Shown here piece after piece: positions 9,471 to 17,881 of a stretch of DNA of 64,000 nucleotides (position 1 is the stretch's first letter; each line of letters begins with the position of its first letter). Source of the stretch: Paraburkholderia hospita (GTDB lineage Bacteria > Pseudomonadota > Gammaproteobacteria > Burkholderiales > Burkholderiaceae); assembly GCF_002902965.1 (NCBI RefSeq), contig NZ_CP026106.1, positions 434,001 through 498,000 of the forward strand, written 5' to 3'. Both the position numbers and the translations under genes were made by a program. Under the pieces are notes generated by a model that was given only the letters and a program-made list of their open reading frames with translations, did no database searches and was not told the DNA's origin.

Positions 9471-9800
9471 TCACTGCTCGGGTTTTATGATGCCCATGTG
9501 CATGGCAGTGTCGACGCACATCACGACCAGTTCGTCGTGGGACACCCCCTCTGTCAAACGATGGTTGAGAACCTCGTCGAATGTGCCCGCGCACTCTGAA
9601 ACGGCATTCATCGCATTGCCTTCCGTTCGGTTATACGCCCCCGCAATCAGCCATCGAGCCCGACACTTTGCGGCGTCTATCGTCTCCTGAGCGGGAGCAT
9701 CCCGGCCTGCCGCGTGACATTCGGGAACAGGGATTGGCTGGAATGCTTGCGACACCGACGGGATGACAAAGACAGCAGCGGCAATCAGTCGACGGTTCAT
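9471..9800 (-). CDS. Small exported protein of unknown function
   Basis: This 109-aa protein has a clear signal peptide (MNRRLIAAAVFVIPSVSQA) and four Cys in the mature part (ECHAA, AKCRARW, SECAGT, VMCVD), suggesting two disulfides in the periplasm. The spacing CRARWLIAGAYNRTEG ... C ... SHDELVVMCVDTAMHMG faintly recalls small Rap1a-type immunity proteins, but the match is too weak to name it. AAGGAAA lies before the ATG at 9800. It precedes the alpha/beta-hydrolase gene on the same strand. Confidence 0.55.
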   Translation of the reverse strand: MNRRLIAAAVFVIPSVSQAFQPIPVPECHAAGRDAPAQETIDAAKCRARWLIAGAYNRTEGNAMNAVSECAGTFDEVLNHRLTEGVSHDELVVMCVDTAMHMGIIKPEQ

Positions 9801-9938
9801 GATTTTTCCTTTCGTGGCCACGAACCTCAGGGATCTCCAGACGCGGATGTAAGCACGCCCCCGTCAAGGCCATTCTCTGTTGGCTCGGGCGGATAGTCTG
9901 TGCGCCAGCCTACCGTCTTTCCGAGGGGCGGCCGGGAT

Positions 9939-9970
9939 TCGGCCTTATGGGAAGCTTTACATAAGGCCGA
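9939..9970. repeat. 11-bp perfect inverted repeat
   Basis: TCGGCCTTATG (9939-9949) and CATAAGGCCGA (9960-9970) are separated by 10 bases. There is no T-run, so a terminator for slt (which ends at 10209 reading leftward) is doubtful. The rest of 9801-10208 shows no supportable gene. Confidence 0.6.
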
Positions 9971-10208
9971 CCAGCGGGCATTGCGGGTGACGCCGGGGAG
10001 GGTGGGCGTGGCGAGTCGGATGCGGCCACTTGATATAAAGACCGCTGGCTATACCGTATCGCAACGTCGCGGCTCGCGGAATTCAACTTCACTTTCTCGG
10101 TTCCCCGTTGAAAGGCAATCAAGAGATAGATGGATCGTTGTTCAGTGTCGCGTATGTAGCCGCAACCACCGCGCACGTGCGGTCAGCGCGGCAGTGTTGC
10201 GCACGATG

Positions 10209-12188
10209 TCATCGGGGCTCGATATGGCCAAGGCGCTCCGTCAGCGATTGCGGGCGGCCATCAAACAGCGCCGCGTAGTAGACCGTGTTCGACAACACAT
10301 TCTTGACGTAGTCGCGGGTTTCGTTGAACGGAATCGTCTCCGCGAAAATCGCGCCTTCCACCGGACGTGGCAGGTTGGCCTGCCACTTACGCGGGCGCCC
10401 AGGGCCGGCATTGTAGCCGGCGGTCGCGAGCACGGCAGAACGGTCAAGCTGGTTGTAAATCATCGACAGATAATACGTGCCGAGCAGGATGTTCGTGTCG
10501 ATGTCATTCATCCTCGCCCGCGAGATCGTACCGAGCCCGATCTTCCTCGCGACCATCTCCGCGGTGTTCGGCATCACCTGCATCAGGCCGCCTGCGCCAA
10601 CGTCCGAGCGCGCATTGATGATGAAGCGCGACTCCTGGCGAATCAGGCCATACGCCCATTCGACACCGAACCCGGTGGACTGCGCATCGCGCTCGACAAT
10701 CGTGCGGAACGGCGCCAGGTAGCGCAGCGAAAAATCATGCTCGGTCTGCGTCCTGTCGGCGGTGCTCACAGCCCGGTCATAGAGCTCGATGCGGCGTGCG
10801 TACTCGGCGACTGCGAGCAGTTGCCGGTCGGTCATGCCGCGCAGCCGCCAGTTCCACTCACGGTTGCCTTCCGTGCGCAGTTGCAGCGCATAAAAGCGTC
10901 TTGCCAGCTCGAAGCCCGGTGTCTGGCCGGCCTTCTCAACTTCCTCGTCGGTCACTTTGGTCTGTGGTGGCGCCACGATCTTCTGGCCGAGCGCTTCGGA
11001 TGCCAGCTGGCCATAGAAGGTGTAGGTTCCCGAGATCTTCCCGAATGCCTGGTTGGCCGCCGCGGCATCGGCCGCATCCCCGCTTTCCTTCAACGCGCGC
11101 GCGTACCAGTAGACCCACGCGGGTTGCGCGCGCAGCGCGGCCGGCATCTGCTCGATCGACCAGCGCACCATCGTCCAGTCTCCGGCCAGCAGCGCGCTGC
11201 GCGTGCGCCACTCGTAGGCCTGACTCGACAGGAGCGCGTTCGCCGACAGCCGGTACCAGTCCACCGCGCCTGGCAACTGCCGGGTCGCCGCCTGATAGGC
11301 AATCGTGCCCCAGCCGATACCGCGTTCCGCCAGGGTAAGCGCCGGTGCGATCGCGGTGAAGGTGGCCGCGGCCGCCGCCGGATCGCTGGCCGCCACCTGC
11401 GTGAGGGCGAGCAGCGCGATTTGATGGGACGCTGCGTCAAGCTGGACGCCTTTCGCGAGCAGCAGACGCGGCTGGTTCGTCGCCTGCTCGAGGAGCAGCG
11501 GATCCGGGCGCGCCGCGCCCAGTGCATCGACCAGTCTGCGGCCGGTCGTCGTCGCGCCCTGTTCATAGGCCTGGCGAATCTGCTGCCAGACATCCTCCGA
11601 AGTGAACTGCTGGTTACGGTCGAGCGCGGCGATCAGATCGACGCAGCCGTCGCCGTACCACTTCGGCTCGACGAGCAGCGCGCGCGCCGCGTCGGCCACG
11701 TTCACACCCCGCGCGGCGCGCGACTCGAGCGCATAGCACTTCACCTGCGTGTCGTCGTCCAGGACGAACTGTGAATATTGCGAATCGAAATCGTGCCAGT
11801 CGTGGCGTGCGCCTAGCACGCGCAGGTAGTCGTTGCGCAGACGGTCGGCAATCGCCTGTCCGTCGTAGCGTTGCAAAAACGACAGCACCGGTGCGTCCGG
11901 CGCGTCGAGATTCGCATGCCCTGCGCCGTTGAACAGACGCGGCTTGATCTGGTAATAGCTGAGATAAGCCGGCGCCGGAAAATTCTGGATCAGGCTCGCC
12001 AGTTGCGCGGCACGCGCGGGATCGTTGTCGCGGGCGGCATCATGCAACTTGATGAAAATCTGATCGTCGGCGGAAAACGGGGAGAGCCGGGTGGGATGTC
12101 TGGCTAGCACCGTGCCAGACATGACGAATGTCGCGGCGGCAAGGGCAAAACCGACCGTGCGAGACACCCGGTGAAGTCGTTTGGACAT
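10209..12188 (-). CDS. slt: Soluble lytic murein transglycosylase (Slt70 type)
   Basis: This 659-aa periplasmic enzyme cleaves the MurNAc-GlcNAc bond of peptidoglycan to give 1,6-anhydro products. It has a signal peptide (RTVGFALAAATFVMSGTVLA), a long alpha-helical superhelix domain (about 40-480), and a C-terminal goose-lysozyme-like catalytic domain. The catalytic motif is GLIRQESRF with Glu519, followed by GAGGLMQVMP and ATAGYNAGPGRP, the expected order for Slt70. The start at 12188 places the signal peptide at the N-terminus. It is a single-gene unit reading leftward, and its opposite strand carries only mirror frames. Confidence 0.92.
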   Translation of the reverse strand: MSKRLHRVSRTVGFALAAATFVMSGTVLARHPTRLSPFSADDQIFIKLHDAARDNDPARAAQLASLIQNFPAPAYLSYYQIKPRLFNGAGHANLDAPDAPVLSFLQRYDGQAIADRLRNDYLRVLGARHDWHDFDSQYSQFVLDDDTQVKCYALESRAARGVNVADAARALLVEPKWYGDGCVDLIAALDRNQQFTSEDVWQQIRQAYEQGATTTGRRLVDALGAARPDPLLLEQATNQPRLLLAKGVQLDAASHQIALLALTQVAASDPAAAAATFTAIAPALTLAERGIGWGTIAYQAATRQLPGAVDWYRLSANALLSSQAYEWRTRSALLAGDWTMVRWSIEQMPAALRAQPAWVYWYARALKESGDAADAAAANQAFGKISGTYTFYGQLASEALGQKIVAPPQTKVTDEEVEKAGQTPGFELARRFYALQLRTEGNREWNWRLRGMTDRQLLAVAEYARRIELYDRAVSTADRTQTEHDFSLRYLAPFRTIVERDAQSTGFGVEWAYGLIRQESRFIINARSDVGAGGLMQVMPNTAEMVARKIGLGTISRARMNDIDTNILLGTYYLSMIYNQLDRSAVLATAGYNAGPGRPRKWQANLPRPVEGAIFAETIPFNETRDYVKNVLSNTVYYAALFDGRPQSLTERLGHIEPR

Positions 12189-12629
12189 CGCTGTTTTTTC
12201 GTTGTTTCGGTGCAGAAATTGAGCCAAAGCTTAGGCCTCAATTCGGCGAAGCGAAGCTTCGAAAAACACTGGACTCCGCCCGCAATTCGGCCCTTTGCGA
12301 GCCGGATGTCTGGACCGCCCGGCACTGGCGTGTTCGCTTTTTCGTGGCGCAGGGCTGGAGCTGGATTCGCCACTGAGATCAAGAAGATCTTGAATGCGGT
12401 GTCGGCCGTTGTGGCCGGGATCCGCCGTGAGCCGGGCTTTCCAGGTTATCTCCATTGACTTCATGCTGGCAGCTAGCTGTTTCGCCCGGATTTTTCCCTA
12501 TCACATGACACTTCGATGAAAGTTGTGCACAGAAAAAGTGGATGAAGCTGTGGACAACTTGTAGTGGAAGGCCTGTAAGGGTTTGATTGCAGGCGGGTTC
12601 GTTGCATTGCGATATGAAATGGCGTGTGG
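12189..12629. other. Upstream region of slt, no gene seen
   Basis: It should contain the slt promoter. A short palindrome CGAAGCTTCG occurs near 12254. Frames on both strands are short and lack family features. Confidence 0.3.
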
Positions 12630-12840
12630 CCTGAACCATTTTTCTACGTCAAAAGCGCCGGTCCGTTCGCAGGATCATTCGCCACTTGCGGGTCGGTTTG
12701 GACGTACGCTTCCATTGATCGAGTGTGATTCTCGTGCCCGACGTATCCCCCCAGAAAGCCTTCCGGGTTATGTGCACGTCGTAGCCGGCCCAGGCAAGGC
12801 CGCTGGTCAGGAAAGCAACCAGCGCAACGATAACCCGCAT
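12630..12840 (-). pseudogene. Frameshifted gene for a small exported DVHITR-motif protein
   Basis: ATG 12840 opens a signal peptide (MRVIVALVAFLTSGLAWA) followed by YDVHITRKAFWGD and ITLDQWK, a pattern I know from small conserved hypothetical proteins (HITR...W.D...I...EW..YV..D). After DQWK the frame derails. One frame over, the expected continuation YVQTDPQVANDPANGPA is present, and a further shift restores AAFDVEKWFR. Two indels in about 60 bp therefore explain the sequence. GGTAATGGAAAA lies before the start. It overlaps the tail of the decayed gene upstream (12852) as if the two were once an operon. Confidence 0.55.
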
Positions 12841-12851
12841 TTTTCCATTAC

Positions 12852-13001
12852 CTATTGATCCAAGAATGTCGGATTGTCGACGATCTCGAGCAGGCCCTCG
12901 ACCGTCCCTTCCTGGCCGAACTGTGCCTCATGCGCCCGACTCGGATCGATCCGTTCAGCCTCTCGGCCTGTCGTAGCCGCAACAATAGGGTCCGAGGCGG
13001 C
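12852..13001 (-). pseudogene. C-terminal coding remnant, unknown protein
   Basis: Fifty codons are open up to an in-frame stop at 13002-13004. The product ends EGTVEGLLEIVDNPTFLDQ, which reads as a genuine protein C-terminus (amphipathic, no low complexity). There is no start codon in reach, so the gene is 5'-truncated or shifted. The stop lies 12 bases before the start of the exported-protein pseudogene, implying a former operon. I do not recognise the family. Confidence 0.4.
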
Positions 13002-13600
13002 TCAGTGACTTATTGATGGAGAACTGTTGTGCAAACTTTGTTTCCACAACTGTCGTTCAAGGCCGAATCGTTGCAAGCTGATCTGGCAGAGAAGATGAAG
13101 CGCGCAAACGAAATTCGCCGCCGGATACGCTGAGCGGTGATTGAGCAGTCGAATCAAAGCTTGCAAACTCCTGACAGTCGGGTTTTAATGAGGCTGTCTA
13201 CATCCTCGGTCGCTTACGAGCGATCCTATTGAGGCCATAACAGTGCATTTCTTCCTGAGTCTTCCTGTCCTGGTGTGTTTCCGTTCTCGGGGCCTAGCCG
13301 AAGAGGAGACGTGCGGGCAACGAGACCCGGGGACTGTGAAACGCACACGGAGCCGCGTTCTTCCCGCGGACAAGTCAGCACTTACCTTCGCCCGGCGCTT
13401 CGAATAAGAGCGAAGAGCCGGGCCTCCTACCAGACCTGACGGTACACGACGCCATTGCTTCGCGCCTTTCCTGGCAGGCGAGGCAAGTAGCGCGCAGTCG
13501 TGTGTCGCGTCCAACAGCCTCCCGTCACGCTGCTAACGCGGCCTGCTGCCGCGCTGCGATTGCGGCGGGGCTAACCACGTGCTGGAAAACTGGGAAAGCC
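13002..13600. other. Gap with one doubtful micro-ORF
   Basis: A GTG at 13029 opens a 34-codon frame on the plus strand (to 13133) with a helical, basic C-terminus and ATGGAGAACT upstream, but nothing confirms it. GGTTTTAATGAGG near 13183 resembles GTTTTAATGAGGG near 48252, perhaps traces of one repeated element. Otherwise nothing was found. Confidence 0.3.
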
Positions 13601-14005
13601 ATGAGAATGCAAGCGAAGCATCCATTGCAGGCTGTTCAAGCCGGGAAGACACTCGCGATCGAGTTCGCAAATCGGCCTGCAGATATGCAGGGGCCTGCGC
13701 CGCAGGCGCGACACATCGCCCCATTGGGTTACTGCTCGACATATAAGGGCTACCGCCTTTCAGTCCATGCGCGGCGTGCGAACACCGATCTATACGCCGC
13801 CGACCTTGTTATTGAACAGTCGGACTCCTCATCATGTAAATTTCGCGCCCTGGACTATTTCTACACGGCGGCGGAGGCGCTAGGGTATGCGACACGATGG
13901 GGAAGGATATGGGTCGATCACCGACTGCAAAAAGTGGTGGAGCGAGCCATGGGTACCGACATCATGGACGGCAGACCTGACACCGCTCGCGGAAGCGGGG
14001 AGTAG
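13601..14005 (+). CDS. Hypothetical protein, first gene of the rnk operon
   Basis: This 134-aa protein has no signal peptide and contains HIAPLGYCSTYKGYRLSVHARR and DYFYTAAEALGYATRWGRIWVD. The ATG at 13601 was chosen for the downstream coding pattern; the frame is open upstream. The next gene begins 5 bases after its stop. I do not recognise the family. Confidence 0.5.
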   Translation: MRMQAKHPLQAVQAGKTLAIEFANRPADMQGPAPQARHIAPLGYCSTYKGYRLSVHARRANTDLYAADLVIEQSDSSSCKFRALDYFYTAAEALGYATRWGRIWVDHRLQKVVERAMGTDIMDGRPDTARGSGE

Positions 14006-14010
14006 TCCTC

Positions 14011-14382
14011 ATGCAAACGTTCACCTCACTGTCGGTCGCGCGGCCGCTTCGCTTTGTGCTGCGGGACGCAGGCAACCCGACAGCAGCACTACTCTACTGG
14101 CTCGGTGCCGCGAAGCCTTCGACGTACGCGAGCTTTGCCGAGGTCACCCGGCGCCTGGCTCCACTGATGCAGGTGGTCTTTTCAGATGAGCGTCCTGGCG
14201 CGTTCGTGAACCGGGATGTCGTGCGCCGCGTGCATCGATCGGGCACGGCCACACGGCTGATCTTTCAAGATGAGTCCTGGCTGGAGATATGGGATGACAG
14301 TCGATGCTCAGACATCTGCAATCTTTATTCTTGCCGGAGGCAATCGTGCTGTTCCCCCAAACCTGTTCTCTCACTGATATGA
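14011..14382 (+). CDS. Hypothetical protein, translationally coupled to rnk
   Basis: This 123-aa protein starts five bases after the previous gene and overlaps the rnk start as ATGA at 14379-14382. That arrangement is the main support that it is real. The C-terminal 25 residues are Cys-rich (DICNLYSCRRQSCC) and may merely read through an RBS region. The family is unknown. Confidence 0.5.
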   Translation: MQTFTSLSVARPLRFVLRDAGNPTAALLYWLGAAKPSTYASFAEVTRRLAPLMQVVFSDERPGAFVNRDVVRRVHRSGTATRLIFQDESWLEIWDDSRCSDICNLYSCRRQSCCSPKPVLSLI

Positions 14383-14792
14383 AGACGCTTGCGGAAAATG
14401 AGCGCATCGTGTCCGAAAGCGATCTGGCTCAACTGAAAGCGTGCATCAATCTGCCGACGGCGACATCGCAGCAGCGAGCGATGGTGGAGACGATTGAGGC
14501 CACCGCTCTACTTGTCGCCCCCGAGCAGATACCGCCTGACGTCGTTACGATGAACACGATGATTGAATGCGCGGTACTCGACGGTGCCGACACACATCGC
14601 TGGACGCTGGTTTATCCCGACAAGGCGGACTATCGGATGGGACATCTGTCGGTGCTGTCGCCTGCCGGCATTTCACTTTTGGGTGCACGATGTGGGCAGA
14701 CCGTAGTGTGCCGACCACCGAGCGGCGTGCAGATCCGTTACGTTATCAAAGCGATACTGCTGCAACCGGAGAGCCGCCACTTCGCTCAGTGA
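14379..14792 (+). CDS. rnk: Regulator of nucleoside diphosphate kinase (Rnk/GreA-C-terminal fold)
   Basis: This 137-aa protein has a short N-terminal helical part and a GreA/GreB C-terminal FKBP-like domain (VTMNTMIECAVLDGADTHRWTLVYPDKAD ... LSVLSPAGISLLGARCGQTV). The full coiled coil of GreA is absent, as in Rnk. Rnk proteins bind RNA polymerase and influence Ndk levels in Pseudomonas and E. coli. The start overlaps the previous stop (ATGA), so translation is coupled. It is of ordinary length, and a close alternative name is a GreA/GreB-type elongation factor paralogue. Confidence 0.8.
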   Translation: MKTLAENERIVSESDLAQLKACINLPTATSQQRAMVETIEATALLVAPEQIPPDVVTMNTMIECAVLDGADTHRWTLVYPDKADYRMGHLSVLSPAGISLLGARCGQTVVCRPPSGVQIRYVIKAILLQPESRHFAQ

Positions 14793-15207
14793 CGCCTTTG
14801 GCTACCACCCGACTCGGGGGGAGCCGGGCAGTTGCAATCATCGGGCAGCGACCGGGCTGAAATCGCCGCCCCCGGGCCGACGGCGAACAGACCAAACCGA
14901 ACCTTAGCGGCCGCTAGACCAAGCGCCGTATCAATGACTGCTTCCAAAAGTGCAACGGCCATCTGGTCTTTCGTACCAGTGGTGGTGACGTTGCTGGTGC
15001 ACGATTTTGTTCCCACTTTTCGCGGTATTTTGTTCCAGCCTCTTGTGCGAAACTCAGCGGACTCTCATGGCGATCTCGCAATGCAGGTCCTCGAATATCT
15101 TGGCAGTGAATCCGAGGCAAGCTAACGCCGAAATGATTTGACCAGCAAGGAAGTGTCGGAGTAAAAACGCTCAGACCCGCATCGCCACGTCCGACGTTCG
15201 CTCACGC
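14793..15207. other. Gap between rnk and the PLC-like gene
   Basis: No supported gene was found. A minus-strand frame (about 14786-15016) is alanine-rich but has no start signal or family pattern. The right part leads into the 23-bp repeats. Confidence 0.3.
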
Positions 15208-15292
15208 GTGGAATGCGCGTTCGGATAACTGTGGATTGCACGGTCGCTTACACATGGAATGAGCGTTCGGTTTGCGTGGAATGCGCACTCTC
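15208..15292 (+). repeat. Four degenerate direct repeats, period 22-23 bp
   Basis: Units begin at 15208, 15231, 15254 and 15276. The consensus is GTGGAATGCGCGTTCGG; units 1 and 3 differ at two positions, and units 2 and 4 are more divergent. They end 20 bp before the start of the PLC-like gene. Two helical turns per unit would suit a cooperative DNA-binding protein. Confidence 0.55.
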
Positions 15293-15313
15293 TCTATCGG
15301 AGGTACGACGGCC

Positions 15314-16474
15314 ATGATCAATTACCACACGTTGGGCGGCGGCAAGCGGCTCTGCGACATCGTCTTCGCCGGCAGCCACGACGCGGGCATCACGGGCGGC
15401 GACGCCAACGTCCAGACCCAGGACCTCGAAATCTTCGAGCAGGCTAAGGCCGGCGTGCGCCTATTCGACCTGCGGATCGCGGCAACCAAGAGTTCGACTC
15501 TGTCCTCCTCGCCGGTGATGCTGAAGGCCTTCCATGCCGACCCGAAGCTGATGCACCAGAAGGATAAGAAGGACAAGACCGTCTTCGACCTGGGCGGCAG
15601 GAAGGTTGACGTCACCACCACCAAGCTGCCGCTGGACGGCGCGTTCGGCATGCGGCTCGTGGACATGCTGCAACAGGCGAAGGATTTCGTGAAATACAAC
15701 ACCAGCGAATTCCTGCTCCTGAAGTTCGACAAATGCACGAACTGGGCCATCATCGCGGAGATCTGCGTGCGGGAGCTCGGCGCCGCTCTCTTCACGGGCA
15801 CGGGCAGCCTCAACGAGAAGACGCTCGACCAGCTGAAGAAGCACGTCGTCGTGCTCTTCACCCAGAAGGGCATCGACGAAGTCGCCGGCCAGGGCTACCT
15901 TTCGTCGACCGGGATCTGGGGCTGCAAGCGCCTCGCGGACGGCACCGGCTATAACAGCAGCTACGACGGCCTGCAATACGTCGGCAAGGGCGGCACGAAC
16001 GCGCTCAACGGCGACAGCGACATGGGCAAGATCGCGTCCAACATCGAGAAGCAGAGTGGGCTGATGCAGATCGGCGCCCTCAACTCCGACCCCGAGGTGA
16101 TGGGGATGATGTACTGGACGACCACCGGCCTGAAGCGGAGCATCCGGGAGCGTAACTCGACCATGTGGGGGCCGGACAACCGTCCGACCGCGCTCACCGA
16201 GCTGTGGATGGCCGGCTTCGGCGAGGCGATCGAATCGCGGCTGCCGACCTACGTCTCGTCGACCGACTACACGAACGGTGTCGCGCTGAAGGTCTTCATG
16301 CCCAACATCGTCATGATCGATTTCGCCGACATCGACAAGGGCAAGTTCATCTTCGAATTGAACATGAAGGCGACCACGGAGCTCACTCAGACCGCACGCA
16401 AGATCGAGCAGGCGCGCAAGCTGGCGCAGGGCCAGGGCGGCGGCCGGCGCCAGCAGCGGGCCGGTCTGTTCTGA
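15314..16474 (+). CDS. PI-PLC X-domain-like phosphodiesterase fold protein
   Basis: This 386-aa protein begins with the fold signature of phosphatidylinositol-specific phospholipase C: DIVFAGSHDAG (His22) and AGVRLFDLRI (Asp52, Arg54), then FLLLKFD further on. It is a TIM-barrel phosphodiesterase that would hydrolyse a glycerophosphodiester to a cyclic phosphate. No signal peptide is seen, so either it is cytoplasmic or it uses another export route. The start at 15314 has GGAGG at about 10 bases. The C-terminus is basic and Gln/Arg-rich. It is a lone gene with 23-bp repeats upstream. The substrate is unknown. Confidence 0.65.
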   Translation: MINYHTLGGGKRLCDIVFAGSHDAGITGGDANVQTQDLEIFEQAKAGVRLFDLRIAATKSSTLSSSPVMLKAFHADPKLMHQKDKKDKTVFDLGGRKVDVTTTKLPLDGAFGMRLVDMLQQAKDFVKYNTSEFLLLKFDKCTNWAIIAEICVRELGAALFTGTGSLNEKTLDQLKKHVVVLFTQKGIDEVAGQGYLSSTGIWGCKRLADGTGYNSSYDGLQYVGKGGTNALNGDSDMGKIASNIEKQSGLMQIGALNSDPEVMGMMYWTTTGLKRSIRERNSTMWGPDNRPTALTELWMAGFGEAIESRLPTYVSSTDYTNGVALKVFMPNIVMIDFADIDKGKFIFELNMKATTELTQTARKIEQARKLAQGQGGGRRQQRAGLF

Positions 16475-16667
16475 GTTCCACCGGCCCCGGATAGTGGAGA
16501 CCGGCAACTTCGCGTTCAATTGCTTTCCCAGGCCCTTCCTTCCATCGCGGACGAAAAGTGAACATGCTGGGAATCTATCGGCTCCGCTCGCCGTCCTGCA
16601 ATGGACCACGAGCAGTGGCAGCGAGGTCTTGCCGCCGCGTCAAGACGGGATTGCCGGTCGCTTACGA

Positions 16668-16829
16668 ATTACCGACGTGAGCGCGTTGCCGGATGAATAT
16701 CTGGGTTTACCAGCCGGCTTTCTGCAAGCGGGTGCCCCTGCACGGGTGAGCAGCCTGTGGGCTGTAGACGACGGAAGCACCGCCTTGCTCACGAGCCGTT
16801 TTCACAAGAATCATTCGCGCGGAAGATGA
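16668..16829 (+). pseudogene. Remnant of a CHAT-domain (caspase-like) protein
   Basis: The open frame ends DEYLGLPAGFLQAGAPARVS followed by SLWAVDDGSTALLTSRFHKN. This is the C-terminal core of CHAT domains (GLPRAFLQAGA...VVASLWPVDD.AT..LM..FY), proteases of the caspase-HetF/TPR group used in signalling and some defence systems. The His-Gly and SACET catalytic parts are not found upstream in any frame, so only a fragment of about 50 residues survives. It sits between the PLC-like gene and the IS-derived palindromes. Confidence 0.55.
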
Positions 16830-17020
16830 ATCAAGGGCTGCGCGCGGCTTATTGGTCTTGCTGTTAGGCTTGTTTCGGAAACGAATATGGCGGCCGCTGG
16901 CGGCTCGGCGAGCCGAATTGTCTACGTAGTTCATCCGTCAGCTTCCGCTAGTATTCCAGCCGCTCCAACGGCATGTTTCGCTGATCATTGAACGGACAGG
17001 TTGTCCAGTGCAATGAAGGT

Positions 17021-17063
17021 GCCGTAGAGCTGCCGTTGAAGATTTCAACGGCAGCTCTACGGC
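17021..17063. repeat. 20-bp perfect inverted repeat with 3-base loop
   Basis: GCCGTAGAGCTGCCGTTGAA (17021-17040), then GAT, then the exact reverse complement (17044-17063). The inner part CTGCCGTTGAA resembles the IS5-type terminus CAGGCCGTTGAAATACCC found nearby, so it may be two fused ends of a related element. There is no T-run. The surrounding 16830-17248 has no supported gene. Confidence 0.65.
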
Positions 17064-17248
17064 GACTTCTGTGAATGAGTACAGTCGGCCACGAAGAGCC
17101 ATTCGCTCCTACCGTTGCTCGGACGCTCAGAGGTCTGCTCCGCACCAAAAACGGCCACTCCAGTCCGCGACGATGAACGCTCACGTCTGCGACGATCATG
17201 TGACGTACTGGGTTCCCGCGGGATGCTTGATGCTTAGGCGTTGCCTAG

Positions 17249-17309
17249 CAGGCCGTTGAAATACCCATCGATCGGCCTGAATCCGATCGATGGGTATTTC
17301 AACGGCCTG
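17249..17309. mobile_element. 61-bp palindromic mini-element made of two IS5-type right ends
   Basis: Two 27-bp arms (17249-17275 and 17283-17309) are perfect reverse complements around CCTGAAT. Each arm matches the right terminus of the IS element at 20310-21616 (GATCGATGGGTATTTCAACGGCCTG). It is flanked by CTAG (17245-17248) and TTAA (17310-17313), both fitting the YTAR target used by IS5 elements. It has no coding capacity. It abuts the truncated SRAP gene and probably caused that truncation. Confidence 0.7.
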
Positions 17310-17310
17310 T

Positions 17311-17743
17311 TAATCAGCTCACGCACAGGCGCTGACGGTTTGGCCAAAGCTGAAAAGCTCTCCACGTTCAATGCTCGATCTGAGACGGCCGCAAAGTCGT
17401 TCACTTTCGGCAATGCTTGGCGCCACGGGCAGCATGCATCATTCCGGTCGAGGCCGTGTATGAGCCGGACTGGCGCAGCGGACGTGCCGTGGCTACACGC
17501 TTTTCCCACGTAGACGGCGTGCCGCTGGGCATCGCAGGTCTGTGGGACAGATACAGAGATACCGCGGGCCAGTGGCATGAGAGCTACACAATGCTGACGA
17601 TTAATGCAGATCAGCGCTCTCTTTTTCAAAACTATCACCGCCCTGGCGAAGAAAAGCGCATGGTCGTGATTCTGCCTGCCGGCGCTTATGGCGACTGGCT
17701 GGCCGCCGGCGCAGACGACACCCGAGACTTTCTACGCCCCTAA
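17311..17743 (+). pseudogene. Truncated and frameshifted SRAP/YedK (HMCES-like) gene
   Basis: Translation from about 17325 gives TFNARSETAAKSFTFGNAWR, then after a one-base loss near 17430 continues in another frame as CIIPVEAVYEPDWRSG ... LGIAGLWDRY ... SYTMLTINAD ... EEKRMVVILP. These are the middle and C-terminal parts of SOS-response-associated peptidases, which crosslink to abasic sites in single-stranded DNA. The N-terminus with the catalytic Cys2 is missing; the 61-bp palindrome lies exactly there. The gene is dead. Confidence 0.75.
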
Positions 17744-17881
17744 CCGGAGTCCGTGGGCGGCCGCTCCGGTTCGCCGACAGGTGCGCTACGGCGCCCCACA
17801 TACGAGCGCCGTAGCGATGCTGCCGATCAACTAACCCTCGAGCTGGGGCATGACGACCGCCGTGTCGGAGGGACTTGGAAG

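Noticed and set aside
9286..9594. Second frame after the small exported protein
   Set aside because: Half of it overlaps the exported-protein gene in another frame and the remainder has no start or pattern.
9900..11774. Very long plus-strand frame opposite slt
   Set aside because: It mirrors the slt coding frame, is Arg-rich and has no family pattern; slt has all catalytic motifs.
15461..16609. 382-codon minus-strand frame
   Set aside because: It is antisense to the PLC-like gene; composition is Arg/His/Leu-biased as in mirror frames.
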